In this document: positions 13,001-24,387 of the stretch, in pieces
How positions within the stretch are numbered: position 1 is the stretch's first letter
Layout of the letters: the number at the start of each line of letters is the position of its first letter
NCBI GenBank assembly: GCA_033964015.1
Contig: CM066919.1
Location: 930,001 to 994,000, forward strand
Length of the DNA: 64,000 nt
DNA from: Scolanthus callimorphus
Lineage: Eukaryota > Cnidaria > Anthozoa > Actiniaria > Edwardsiidae
Direction of reading: 5' to 3'
The notes under the pieces: generated by a model
Database searches by the model: none
Seen by the model: only the letters and a program-made list of their open reading frames with translations
Told to the model about the DNA's origin: nothing
Position numbers and translations under genes: made by a program

Positions 13001-16000
13001 GTATCTACAGAAAGCAATATTTAATAAACGAATGAGAGCAACGTCTTGTCCAGAATGTGCTGTTGCTATAATATTCAATTCGAGCTCGAAATACCTAAAT
13101 TGCTGGAATTGTTTCGCAAGTTTCTTTCGTGAGAGGTAGAGCATAACCAACTGAGAAGACTTACCAAGTTTGGCCTCGTCTTTCCAATACTATGTTGAGA
13201 AACATTATCCAAAAGGAGTCAGTATTTCGTCGCTTCAATACAACGCCAAGAAAACCCATATGTTTATATACTCAGCGTTCTCGTCTCAGTGCACATGGTG
13301 CTAAATTCTTCACGTGCGACGCTTTCTTGACCCGCGGGATCGGAAAAGCTACCGATATATTAACCTGTCTTACTTCGGGACTAGAAGCGTCGCACGTGAA
13401 AAATTTAACGAAGTGCACTGAGGCGAGAACACTGCGCTCATAACATGTGGGTTTTCTTGGCGTTTGTGTTGGAGCAACGAAACACTGACTCCTTCTGGAT
13501 AATGTTTCTCAATACAGTATTGGAAAGACGAGCCCAAACTTGGTAAGTCTTCTCAGTTGGTTGTACTCTACCTCTCACGAAAGAAACTTATGAAACAATT
13601 CCAACAATTTAGTTATTTCGAGCTCGAATTGAATATTATAGCAACAGCTCATTCTGGACAAGAAGCTGCTCTCATTCGTTTATTAAATACCGCTTTCTGT
13701 AGATACTCGATTCTATTTTCTCTTTTATATAATTAAGAGTGAACATTAGCCGATATAATCCTGAAGAGCTTCCCTACTTTTCTGGTATCCGCGCTCGGCA
13801 CATTAAAAGAAGCGAAATTAGACATTTTTAGAGGTAAAATTATTACATCGTTTGCAACTTAAATCGCATGGGAAAAGCTGACCTGGGCATTTCTCTGAGT
13901 AAAGCCTTATTACTATAGATGCGATTTTAGCTGGTAATAAGATCATTCACGGTCAAATTTTCAAGTTATACCAATTATTCTAAAAACACCTCCTTTGGAA
14001 AATTTAAAATATCCCAAACAGACGAGCTTAATTTATCAAATGAACTACACCATTTGGTAGTGCAGAGTTTGCTTAAAGCTCTGTGACAACAATTATGGAA
14101 ATCGGAAGATTTTTTCAGGGTCAAACATACGCTAGAAGTTGAGGTCTATTTCTGCAATAAATACTCGGGAGCCACCTTAAGACCTCTTGGAAAATCCTGG
14201 ATTTTTGTCATTTAGAAAGCGACAAACCCATGTAGCAAGGTGTAACAAGATGGGACCTTAGGTTTATTGTGAGGAAGACATGTTGACTAATCATCAATGG
14301 TAATTTGTGAAAAGGAAAGCTATGTGACGATGTATTTGGGCTTCGTTGGCTACGATGGATGGACAACAATTTTAGAGCTGAAGGAAAAGCTTGAAACGTT
14401 GGCAAAATCCGTCTGTTTTGTCCTTTCTGTCATCTATTTTTGTTTATTATTATATGTTTTTTCCTTTGTCAGCATGATGGGAAGCCTCCTCAAAATTACA
14501 AAGAGAAAGACGCTTTCAAGGAAACGATTAGACATGGTACAGTACTTTATAAACCCATTCATAAGTATTAATCATCATCAAGTACCGGTAGTACATCATC
14601 ATCATCAAGTAGAACAAAAAAACAGAATCACAAAGCTCTGCTGATACAGGCATAAATACGGCTACAAATATGAGTGCAAATACAGCATTTTATTATTCAG
14701 CACATTGATGCACTGCCCAAATATGGTCATTGGAACACCAATAGCTGTCTTCTGTACATGACAGATATCCTGTGATATTCGTCTCTGAGGGAAAATAATG
14801 GTTAATTATTTTGCACCGAACTTTTATCACTTAGGTGCAAAACAACAGCTTGTGTTTTTCTGTGTTCTCCTTAGACGAAAGCAGTTATTTATTATGCCTA
14901 ACATGAACATGTTGGAACAACGGCAGGCTTACAATTCGGAGTGATTATTTCTTGATTTCGAGCCCAAACAAGAAAAGCCAAAAAAGCCTTACATGACATG
15001 GAACTTTTTGTTTGCTTGATCTCACATGTTCTATCTAATCTCTATTTTGTCTTTACCATTTTAAAAGTTAGTTTTAATTGGCCCTAAAAAATCGAAAGAA
15101 GAGAAGAAAACAAAAACAATCGAGCGGGTCCTCAATTGGGCTGACTTTAGGACAAGCCATATCACAATAAATTTGCCTGAATATTGTCTGATGACACTCT
15201 CTGATTGAATTTGTTCTGACAGGTATATTGGTCAATGAACATGGAGTACCAGAGGAGGAAGAAAATTTTGATGAAGCAATAAGAGCCACGAATATGGCAC
15301 TATACCAACAAGGGTAAGCATCTGTCTTCAACACACCAATCAACATTTTGACTAGTAGCCCAGTCAATCTAGCATCGAAAAGAGCAAAACTGTAAACAGG
15401 ATATTTTTCCCCAAGACCAGTACAAACCAGACCGGTACAATTCTGGTACGGTCGCACGTTCACACGGTTCACCGGACCATTTTGGTACGGCAAGGCATGC
15501 TTTTTTGAGACCAGCAAAATCCAGGTCCAACTTCAGATGGGCACGGTTCCACGCTCATACCAGGCCCATGTGTGTATCGTTTTGACACACTTCCGTGCGG
15601 ATGCTAAGCTAAAACTTGAGACATTTTTTGTTGCCAACATGGTCCCGTGTGAACACTGTTGCAAAATGTACCAGAATTGTACCGGTACTGTATGAACAGG
15701 CGCTACCATACCAGAATTGTACCAGTCCGGTTTTGTGCCGGTCTCATGTGAACAAGGTCTTAGGGACTTTATCTAGAAACAATTAAAAACTCGAGCTCTG
15801 AGAATCTCTAATGACTCCTCTAGGTACCAAGTGATGTGTCAAATATTTTCAATCAGGAATCATGTTCCAATGTCACACAATCTGTAAGTATAAGAATTCT
15901 TCCTGTCACGCAACTGCGCAGCTGTTCTGCGCATTTCAAAGCAAAGAAGTATCGTCCCGTAACGATGGCCAACGAGGGCTGAAAACCACGAAAACAATCC

Positions 16001-19000
16001 GTTTTAATCTCACTATTTTCTCGATCCATCCGACCAAATGTTTACGTTTTACATATTCTATATAGTTAAATGATAGGATGGTCTAAATAGTTTTGCTCAG
16101 TGATCGTTCCTGGAGCATGCGCGTATCGTGACAGCCTCCCTTTAAGACTGTGTTCATAGTCCGCACCATCACAACTGTTCATCATAGGATACCATGGATC
16201 CAGATCCACAACTGTAAGAGGGAGATCCAGGGGCATAACCAGCATTTGAGAAACAAAATCAAACTCAAGAAAATCATTTGCAATTGCCAATTACATGATG
16301 ACCAGGCAAATACAGACCCCCGGGAGTATGTTATAATTTGATTTGTTGTCATTGCAGAGTACTTCATTTTGGATTATAGCAAAAGCGGTCAAGGAATTTA
16401 TAGAAAATGAAGGACAAGGTATGGTAAAGACTTGCCACAAGTTGACCTTACACCCCTGGGGAAACTCCCTATTAATATATAGGCATGATTGTCCTATCCC
16501 TTAGGGCATAAATAAGTTAACTGTACAAATATGTACCTGGGAATGAAGCAGGACATACAGTGCCCAAGTGTTTATAAAAATATATTTGCAATTATACATT
16601 GAAATGTGTATCAGTAGACTTTGGTACTCAGCACTTGTCCCAGCCTGTGATAATGTCTGCCCCCCCCCCCCCCTTGTCCCAGCCTGTGATAATGTCTGCC
16701 CCCCCCCCCCCCCACTTGTCCCAGCCTGTGATAATGTCTGCCCCCCCCCCCCCACTTGTCCCAGCCTGTGGTAATGTCTGCCCCCCCCCCCCCACTTGTC
16801 CCAGCCTGTGATAATGTCTGCCCCCCCTCCCCCCCCCCCCCCCACTTGTCCCAGCCTGTGGTAATGTCTGGCCCACCCCTTGCATGGGGCTCTTGGCCCA
16901 TCCATCGTGGGGGGCTCTCAGCACTTGTCATCACTTGTCATAGCTTGCGATAATGTCTGCCCCCCCTCCCCCCCCCCCCACTTGTCCTCTTGTGATAATG
17001 TCTGCCCCCCCCCCCCCCACTTGTCCCAGCCTGTGATAATGTCTGCCCCCCCCCCCACTTGTCCCAGCCTGTGATAATGTCTGCCCCCCCCCCCACTTGT
17101 CCCAGCCTGTGGTAATGTCTGCCCCCCCCCCACTTGTCCCAGCCTGTGATAATGTCTGCCCCCCCTCCCCCCCCCCCCCCCCCCCCCCCCACTTGTCCCA
17201 GCCTGTGGTAATGTCTGGCCCACCCCTTGCATGGGGCTCTTGGCCCATCCATCGTGGGGGGCTCTCAGCACTTGTCATCACTTGTCATAGCTTGCGATAA
17301 TGTCTGCCCCCCCTCCCCCCCCTTCCACTTGTCCTCTTGTGGTAATGTCTGGCCCACCCCTTGCAGGGGGCTCTTGGCCCATCCATCGTGGGGGGCTCTC
17401 AGCACTTGTCATCACTTGTCATAGCCTGCGATAATGTCTGCCCCTCCCCCCCCCCCCTCCCACTTGTCCTCTTGTGGTAATGTCTGGCCTACCCCTTTCA
17501 CATGTCGACTACAAAAGGTGGAAACGGCCAACTGGAAGTCCCTCGATCCTGGGAAGCCTATGGTACGGCCTATTGTTGATTGAAAACCTTTCTTGTACAA
17601 TGATTTATGCCACGCCCCTTGCAGGAGCATTACCACTCAGAGGTTCCATCCCCGATATGACAGCTGATTCAAAGAGATATATAGAGCTCCAAAATGTGTA
17701 AGTCGTGTGCAGTAGAATAGAGAGCACGTTTTTCTATCGCATTACTTTAAAAAGGGCACGCAACACGGTACGGTAACGGCACGACACGACGGTCACGGTC
17801 ACGGCACGACGGGACCATGACTTCCCGTGAACATTCAGCCAATCACATCACGCGATATGACCGATCAACCAATCAAAATGCTTAGACACGGCACGAAACG
17901 GAACTTTGCCTTCTCGTGAACATTCAGCCAATTACATCACGCGATATGACCGATCAACCAATCAAAACGCTTAGACACGACACCGAACCTTCCCTTCTCG
18001 TGAACATTCAGCCAATCACATCACGCGATATGACCGATCAACCAATCAAAATGCTTAGACACGGCACGAAACGGAACTTTGCCTTCTCGTGAACATTCAG
18101 CCAATTACATCACGCGATATGACCGATCAACCAATCAAAACGCTTAGACACGACACCGAACCTTCCCTTCTCGTGAACATTCAGCCAATCACATCACGCG
18201 ATATGACCGATCAACCAATCAAAACGCTTAGACACGACACCGAACCTTCCCTTCTCGTGAACATTCAGCCAATCACATCACGCGATATGACCGATCAACC
18301 AATCAAAATGCTTAGACACGGCACGGAACAGAACTTTGCCTTCTCGTGAACATTCAGCCAATCACATCACGCGAAATGACAGATCAGCCAATCAAAACGC
18401 TTAGACACGACACCGAAACTTCCCTTCTCGTGAACATACAGCCAATCACATCACGCGATATGACCGATCAACCAATCAAAATGCTTAGACACGGTTCGGT
18501 ACAACACTGTTACTGTGCGGACACGGCACAGAACGCAACAGAGCTGGAAATTACTTCCGGTCATCGGACATTGTCTCATCAAAATCACCAAATGTCCGGC
18601 CAATAAGTTCATTTGGCGCTGTTTCGTTGATGGTTTGGCAGCGTTCCAAGAAAATCCTGTGAAATCAGCAGACCGTTGAAATTAACGTGAGGGTAGGAAT
18701 GTAGGCGACCAATGGCGAAGCTTAGTAAACGCATCTACAACTCAGACCCCGCTCACACGAGACCGGTACAAAACCGGATCGGTACAATTCTGGTACGGTA
18801 CCGCCTGTTCATACGGTACCGGTACAATTCTGCACGTTTTGAACGGTGTTCACACAGGACACACCTAGCCGTGCCAAAATCGGTCCGGTACCGCAGGTCC
18901 CGTGTGAACGCGCGACGGTACCATACGAGAATTGTACCGGTCCGGTTTTGTACCGGTCTCGTGTGAACGGAGTCTCATTTTCTACACTCATCCCGCTCTA

Positions 19001-22000
19001 ATGATATCACTTGTATCTTCTGTGTAGTTATCATGATCAAGCAAAGAAAGATGTAGCTGCTATCACCCTAAGAGTACATAGAATATTAGTATCTTTAGGA
19101 AAGGTAAGAGTTTCCATGCCATGTAAAATTACATTTTCAAAATCGCCTCTATGTCGTGTGTCCTTCAAATAGACTAATCGGATAGCGGTGTTAACTTTGT
19201 TGCGATCTAATTCAGATCACGTGATGTATTTGCGAAAATACATGGTATCTTTTTTACGCGATCATGTCCATGAAAGTATCAGGGATTTCAATAGGGGTTT
19301 CAATAGAAGGCGACCACCGTCGTCTACTGCACTGCTGACCGCCGGCAACTTTCGTGGGCTGTATAACTGGTCAGTTTAAAGGAAAATATTAAAGCAATAG
19401 AATACATGAATATGCCAATTATCTTGCCCTCAAAATGCAGAAAAATGCCTTTTCTGCTACCGAAATTTCAAAATTCCCCGGGTCATGCTGCCGCACCCCA
19501 AAAGAAGGCTCATGCATTACGGCCTTCATATGGGACCCCAAAACCCAGCCACCTACTTCCAAAACTTATTGAAACCCCTGAGTAATATCTCAAACTGAAT
19601 CATCACATGATCTAGATTGGGCAGCAAGGCCAGTTCTCACTAGAACGCAAGCGCAAGCCAAGTGTGAATCACAGCGGAGTAAGCGCAATGCTAAAATCAA
19701 TATTGATTAGTTGCTTGCGCTTGCCTTCACTTCATTCACACTAGACGCAAGCACAAAGGAACGCAATATATGTCTCGATTTTCGTGCATTGTGTCTGCGT
19801 TGCGTTCTAGTGTGGACCATAAAAGGGAAATGCATGAGTTTGCTATCTTTACGTTTGCGTCTTCGCTTGCGTGCCAGTGAGAACCAGCCTTAAGGAAACA
19901 TCAGAAGAATAAAAATGTAAAACACTGTACTTTTTAACAAACAACACATTTTATCTTAGACTCAAGATGCTATACCAGAATCCGAAATCAGAATTTTCTG
20001 TAAGTAACTTTTTTTTCCCTTTATCACATTGAAAAAGATGAGGCTTAAGAATGTTTTCAGTTTAATATTCTTCTCTATTGGATTCTCAGGTAGAAACGCT
20101 GCGTTTCTAAAATTGATACGATGCGGAACCTTAGCTGCAGAATATAGCTCGTCTAGTACTTTTACAAGTGTAATAAGTAAGTGGAACCAAGAAAACCAAA
20201 TGTACCATTCTCGTACCCAGAGCTCCCCGGCTCGTCACTTCTTAGGGGAGGCTCTGGGGACATGCACTTGAGAGCCTTCGCGGATTGGCTCATTTTGAAC
20301 GTTGGAGCATGCGCTGAAAGGTATTTCTCTAAGCGGCTCTGTATTAAATCTCGCGCATGCGTCAGTTGCTGTCACCAGAGCCTCCCCCGCGAGGTTACGA
20401 GCCGGGGAGCTCTGGGTAAAAGAATGCAAACGTACCACCTATTTCTGAACGTTGGGGCTTGCGCAGAAACGTGTTTCTCAACGGCTCTGTATCAAATCTC
20501 GCGCATGAGTCAATGGCTGTCGCCAGAGCCTCCCCCTCGAGGCGACGAACCGGGGAGCTTTGGGTTCGAGAATGGCCCTCAAATGGATGTTCCCAGAGCC
20601 TCCTCCGTTAGGTAACGAGCCGAGGAGTCTTGATACGAGAATGGTTGATTTGTATAAGTGCCGGTTCATTCAAACCTCGACCGCATCCACATTTTTGTTG
20701 GGGTTTGACAACGTTTGTATGCTTTGTTGAAACCTTTATGGTTGGTGTTTCCCTGGACCGAGTATTGATGGATATTTCACTTCATTAAATGCGTTCTTAT
20801 GCCATTCCTCGGTAGGTAACGCCTTGGAAGATGCCGAGAGTGATGTTGTGTTTTATGTTCTATTGAGAGCAGTCGACAGATTCTACAAACAGTACCTTAG
20901 ATATCCTGGTAAGTCAGTATAGGAGGCGATAGAAGAGTCCTAAAGTGATGACGTCACAATTTTTTTTTTGATTTCGCAATATTTGTCCCTTGATTTAGAA
21001 AGGGCATATTGAATGAAAGCTACACCAAACATGAGGCAAATCAGTTGCAACGCGACCGAGATATGGCCCGCTGAATATATAATTTTCTTCAACAAATCAC
21101 TGCTTTTTAGTTCAGTTCCACGTCCCACTTTAGGATTCTGTTACCAACAATGTTACCAATGAGTCACGAAAGACAACAACATGAAGAATCGGCAGACAAT
21201 ACAACTTGATGCTGCTCTCTCCTTGCGATCCAGTAACATGTCAAACTTATGACAATCAGCAGCTGGGCGAATTTGATGGAGTGAATTGGGATCTTGCCAC
21301 CCCAACTTTTTGGAGTTACCCCTTTTTCCATGCGTCTTGCTGGTACAACCTTTTGTGCTAGTCATCCCCTTCTATAATTCCTCCACCAATGATGAACTTT
21401 GTGAAGCCCGGGCCCGACATTTAATTTCTTCGAGAGGTGCCTTTGGTGCCTAAATTAAAAATTCTGGTCGCCAAATAGTGCAGTTTCGTCACCATAATAG
21501 AAATCTGATGGCCATTTTTTTTTCTCCTAAATTACTGTTATTGACAGCTAATTTTGAGAAGGGCATTTTTTACTCTGACAGGCTGTGGAAAGATAGGTCG
21601 CCATTTGGCAACTAGGTTGAAACTTTTGCCCGCCAAACCCCAAATCTTGTCGCCATTGGTGACCACATTGTCGCAATGTCTGGCGTAGCCGATTGCGCGC
21701 GTGTCCAGTGGCAAGGCCATGACTTTTATCGTTTCATTTTATATCGTTTCATTTTATCTTGTATGGTTGTGCAGGTAATTTCGGCGGTCAAATGGAAGCG
21801 GACGTTTTAAAACTCAAGGTAAAAGCCACAGTGCCGTATCTAGCGAGAAGTATCCTGCGAAGTATCCAGCGACAACCTCGTTCCCAGGGTCTTCTCGGTC
21901 ATTGTCAAAATGGCGGTTAGCTCGGGAGAAGACCCTGGGGGAAGCTGAGTCACATGACCATCTCGAAACAAAGGACAAACCTCGTTCCCAAGTGGTCATG

Positions 22001-24387
22001 CGTGGTCATGTAACTCAGCCTCCCCCAGTCTTCTCCCGAGTCAACCGCCATTTTGAAAAACGACCGAGAAGACCCTGGGGACGAGGTTGATCCAGCGAAG
22101 TAAACGTTTTAGTGTCAACATGTGGGGAAATCCTGATTGCCCCCTCCCCCTTTCCCAGACAAAAATGTCTAGCTACGGCCTTTGGGCCGTGGGCCGTGTT
22201 GCAAAAGCAAGTACAAACACAGGGCCATTCCATTTTTTAGCCGCACCCCCCCCCCCCCCCTACAGAAGAAGTTTTCCTAGGGGGTATAGCAAAATGGCCA
22301 TTTCCGAGGGTCAAACCGAAAGAAAAAGCCTCTTCCGTGGGTTCTTCCGAGGGGGTGCAATCAAAAATAGCCTCTTTCGTGGGTTTTTCCGAGGGGGTGC
22401 AATCCAAAAAGTGCTCTTTTTCCGAGGGATTACTAAAGAAAATGAGCTCTTCCGTAGGGGGGGTTCGGCTTAAAAATGGAATGGCCCACACACCCTGGCT
22501 GATCAGACTATCTAAATAGGGCAGACAGACGGACAGAGCGGGAAGCACGGGTGGTGTAGCGTAACGAGACTTCTCAACACTGGCTTGGGTGTTAGGGATT
22601 TTTCTATTCTGCTCGACTTGTGTTTCAGACCTGGGTGTTTTTCTAGGTTGAAATGATTGTCATTTCTCATGTGTTTCACGCCTTTTGGATGCGACCTTAA
22701 ACCGAGGTCACACATTGTGAACACTGTGCACATTGATACGGATATTGCGGTATACAAATGCTGACATTACAGCGATGAGACAAATTGATTATCACTGACG
22801 CTATCCCTCTCCATTTAGGCATGCGTTGCCGCTCTTCTCCAAGAATGGTCTCTCAGTAATCTCTCGATTAAGGAGGAATACATACAAGAAATGTAAGTCT
22901 GATACTCCCAGTATTAAGAATCCCTTGCTCTTGCCTTCCCAAGTGCTTGTTTTCATCGTACCTTGATGAATCTTTCTAGTTGATGTTGGAGCTGTAGCAT
23001 TACTGCGATTTTCATAATTCTGCGAACTCTCGCTAATGATTTCCAATCTTAAAACCGCCTTCTGGCTTCCGTCAATCAAACTCCCGGGTCTTCTCGTCGT
23101 TACTCTTTGTGCATTTTGATTGGCCAGCACGTAACCATTGCTGGCGCGACGGGAAGCCATTTCAGCGCTGCTTAGGCGCTGGCCAATCAAAATGCACAAA
23201 GAGTAACGACGAAAAGACTCGGGAGTTTGATTGACGGAAGCCAGAAGGCGGTTTTACGGTTGGAAATCGATGGCGAGAGTTCGCAGAATTATGAAAACCG
23301 CAGTAATGCCCGTTTACACGGTTTTCCTCGCACGTACGCGTCAACTCAAAATCACTAATGTAAACGGTAAACTAGGTGCAACTCGGCGCGGTCTGCCGCG
23401 AAATATATTGTACTCATGTCTTGACGTTAACGAAGTCCTGTGTTACCTTCTGCTCCTCTTGTCCTTACAGGTGTCGGTATGGTGCGTGTGAACTCCATCC
23501 TGTCGCGGCGTTTGTCGGAGGTTAGGCGACACTTTGAACTACTGTTAGAAATACCATCATATCTGATTGCATGAGGGGCCACCGCTTGATTTTAAAAGGA
23601 GCATTCCAGATTTCTAGATCCAGGAGATCTTCTTGCGCGCTTGTTTGTTGTGACCTCCTGCGCAATAAGATACAATGTTTTCTTCAGTAGGACTACGACT
23701 ACACTGCTTGCAGTCCCTTCTTTATCGAACGCCCGTGAAAACGAGGCGTGAAAAAAAACAGAGGAGCGCGGCGCTGTTTTTTTTCTCGCTTGTTTTCACG
23801 ACCGCCAAAGTAGATTTGAGTCGGGTGTAGACGACACCATTCCAGCAGGGTTTAGACAGATTCTGTCAGCCGCAATTTCGGCACGATTGCAACGCCGAGG
23901 AAGTGGCAAGGTAATGCAATGCAAGACAATGAACAAGTGTAAAATACCCGATCACAAGGGTAACTTTGGCCCAAATGCTGGCACAACTTTGCACAAACGC
24001 AAAGTTCGCCAAAGAAGGGACTGCAAGCAGTGTAGACTACGACCTGACATCAGCTATTTTGATCAGTTCCTTTCAAACTCCTAATCGGGGACAATTGAAA
24101 AAATAGTTCTATTTCACATGGAACATAAGTCTGAAATTCGAGGGATCAAAAGCCAAAAATCGAAGAGTCCCTTAACTTTTCTTCTGCCAACTCTGCATCT
24201 GAGGTTTTTCCCAAGAATGGCAACGGTCGAAGTCGAGAACTCGTTATTTACGGAATTTCCATTCACTTTCTTTCCAGGTGCCGCAGCGCAAGAGGTCGTG
24301 AAAATAGTGACTCGTCAATTCGTCTCATTCAGCAACACGTTTATCTACAATGGCATGACAGGTTCCTCGCTCACCTTACACCTATAG
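7089..24387 (+). CDS. NAE1: NEDD8-activating enzyme E1 regulatory subunit (APP-BP1/NAE1)
   Basis: Partner of UBA3 in the NEDD8 E1; it forms half of the adenylation fold that activates NEDD8 for cullin modification. Exons: 7089-7189, 8367-8470, 9029-9089, 9183-9213, 9361-9432, 9912-9991, 10630-10739, 11377-11485, 12102-12164, 14473-14536, 15223-15313, 15824-15883, 16358-16418, 17625-17697, 19028-19103, 19960-19999, 20090-20176, 20816-20908, 21775-21818, 22819-22892, 23471-23520, 24278-24387. About 551 aa against roughly 534 in vertebrates, the excess being a Lys-rich N-terminus before [14 protein letters not shown]. Further landmarks: [71 protein letters not shown]. Canonical splicing leaves the frame one base short at the exon 8/9 and 11/12 junctions; every other junction is in phase. 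Confidence 0.93.
7564..7731. mobile_element. MITE with GGACCATTTGAT ends, copy 1
   Basis: Inverted ends TAAGGGGTGGACCATTTGAT and its complement, with a poly-C run next to the right end. The same end sequence (GGACGGACCATTTGATA) bounds the larger unit at 60170-61061, also with a C run by its right end. Located in NAE1 intron 1. Confidence 0.75.
10099..10256. mobile_element. Short TIR element in NAE1 intron 6
   Basis: Inverted ends TAGGCCATGTTCGAATTACG / CGTAATTTGAACCTGGCCTA enclose about 100 bp. An inner pair (GAGGCTTTCTTC / GAGAAAGCCTC) extends the fold. CAA(T) occurs at both borders as a possible target duplication. Confidence 0.75.
10890..11235. repeat. C-rich repeat with recurring CTGGAATTTCCAGG motif, copy 2
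   Basis: Same block family as 3945-4180: alternating TGGAATTTCCAGG-like cores, C runs, and ACCATTTGAAG phrases. Lies in NAE1 intron 7. Accounts for the proline-rich ORFs seen here on both strands. Confidence 0.7.
12527..14180. mobile_element. 1,654-bp fold-back (near-complete palindrome) bounded by TTAA
   Basis: From TTAAGGTGGCTCCCGAGT at 12527 to its reverse complement ending at 14180, the two halves are complementary almost to the centre near 13350. Matched arm landmarks include GACCCTGAAAAATCTTCCGA / TCGGAAGATTTTTTCAGGGTC and TCACGTGCGACGC / GCGTCGCACGTGA. Arms are about 800 bp with a loop of a few tens of bases. No long ORF. TTAA at both ends resembles piggyBac-type target use. It lies wholly in NAE1 intron 9. 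Confidence 0.85.
14379..14431 (+). repeat. Short dispersed repeat (copy also at 45286-45339)
   Basis: About 53 bp containing GAAACGTTGGCAAAATCC and TCTGTTTTGTCCTTTCTGTCA. It is nearly identical to 45286-45339 in intron 13 of the SVOP-like gene. Probably the end of a dispersed element; the full family is not visible here. Confidence 0.55.
15410..15764. mobile_element. MITE built from CCGGTACAA motifs, diverged copy
   Basis: Ends AAGACC(A/G)GTACAAA / GTGCCGGTCTCATGTGAAC, interior with repeated ACCAGAATTGTACCGG and GTTCACAC motifs. Shares ends and motif content with the cleaner copy at 18744-18975. In NAE1 intron 11. Confidence 0.65.
16638..17470. repeat. Poly-C minisatellite with higher-order structure
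   Basis: Many units of CTTGTCCCAGCCTGTGATAA + TGTCTG followed by C runs of about 9-16 (one longer). At three places (near 16860, 17210, 17345) a different block with GGGGCTCTTGGCCCATCCAT and repeated CACTTGTCAT interrupts, giving a higher-order repeat. Lies in NAE1 intron 13. All Gly/Pro/His-rich ORFs on both strands here are products of this array. Confidence 0.9.
17827..18512 (+). repeat. Satellite array, eight units of 84 or 89 bp
   Basis: Units begin GTGAACATTCAGCCAATCAC at 17827, 17916, 18000, 18089, 18173, 18257, 18346 and 18430. Two subtypes differ after GCTTAGACACG: a long one (GCACGAAACGGAACTTTGCC) and a short one (ACACCGAACCTTCCC). Order of unit lengths: 89, 84, 89, 84, 84, 89, 84. 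The flanks contain ACGGTA/CGGCACG-type motifs, so the array may be the expanded core of a MITE. In NAE1 intron 14. Confidence 0.9.
18744..18975. mobile_element. MITE built from CCGGTACAA motifs
   Basis: Inverted ends CTCACACGAGACCGGTACAA and its near-complement of about 33 bp. The interior repeats GGTACCG/CGGTACC and AATTCTGGTACGG/GAGAATTGTACCGG. 232 bp, non-coding, in NAE1 intron 14. A related longer copy is at 15410-15764. Confidence 0.85.
19626..19891. mobile_element. MITE with internal GCGCAAGC repeats, copy 1
   Basis: Inverted ends AAGGCCAGTTCTCACTAGAA / GCCAGTGAGAACCAGCCTT. The interior is dominated by ACGCAAGCGCAAG and its complement. Related copies: 29998-30257, 45523-45655 (partial) and 52829-53105. 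In NAE1 intron 15. Confidence 0.85.
20216..20645. mobile_element. MITE with CCCAGAGCTCCCCGGCTCGT ends, plus adjoining partial copies
   Basis: 20216-20416 is bounded by CCCAGAGCTCCCCGGCTCGT and its complement. Directly after it come a second partial unit to about 20577 and a third fragment to about 20645, each ending in an AGCCTCC...GAGCCG(G/A)GGAG block. Inverted-orientation relative at 55005-55197 and a partial one at 32385-32515. In NAE1 intron 17. Confidence 0.8.
21876..22089. mobile_element. Fold-back element with CCTCGTTCCCAGGGTCTTCT ends
   Basis: Left arm CCTCGTTCCCAGGGTCTTCT ... AAAATGGCGGTTAGCTCGGG pairs with a right arm ending in AGAAGACCCTGGGGACGAGG. Additional inner pairing (CTGAGTCACATGACCA / TGGTCATGTAACTCAG). 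In NAE1 intron 19. Confidence 0.8.
22222..22487. mobile_element. MITE with GGGCCATTCCATTTTT ends and internal duplications
   Basis: Inverted ends GGGCCATTCCATTTTTTAGC / TTAAAAATGGAATGGCCC. The interior is three to four short direct repeats around TCCGAGGGGGTGCAATC. In NAE1 intron 19, about 130 bp after the previous element. Confidence 0.75.
22998..23309. mobile_element. Fold-back element (about 120-bp arms)
   Basis: Arms begin GCATTACTGCGATTTTCATA and end with the complement; inner pairing continues through AACCGCCTTCTGGCTTCCGT and TTTGTGCATTTTGATTGGCC. End sequence TTTCATAATTCTGCGAACTC recurs at 57709-57907, a second member. In NAE1 intron 20. Confidence 0.85.
23691..24043. mobile_element. 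TIR element beside the last NAE1 exon
   Basis: Ends GACTACGACTACACTGCTTG (continuing CAGTCCCTTCTTT) pair with AAAGAAGGGACTGCAAGCAG at the right. The interior stretch at about 23830-24000 recurs as a direct copy at 24436-24606. In NAE1 intron 21. Confidence 0.8.

Noticed and set aside
13192..13443. 83-aa ORF at the centre of NAE1 intron 9
   Set aside because: Lies in the middle of the 1,654-bp palindrome; no transposase motif.
16501..17300. Gly/His/Gln-rich and Pro-rich long ORFs on both strands
   Set aside because: Generated by the poly-C minisatellite in all frames.
17827..18512. CRISPR-like array or coding repeat protein (ORFs with [16 protein letters not shown] repeats)
   Set aside because: Tandem satellite without spacers; the ORFs are products of the repeat and sit in an NAE1 intron.
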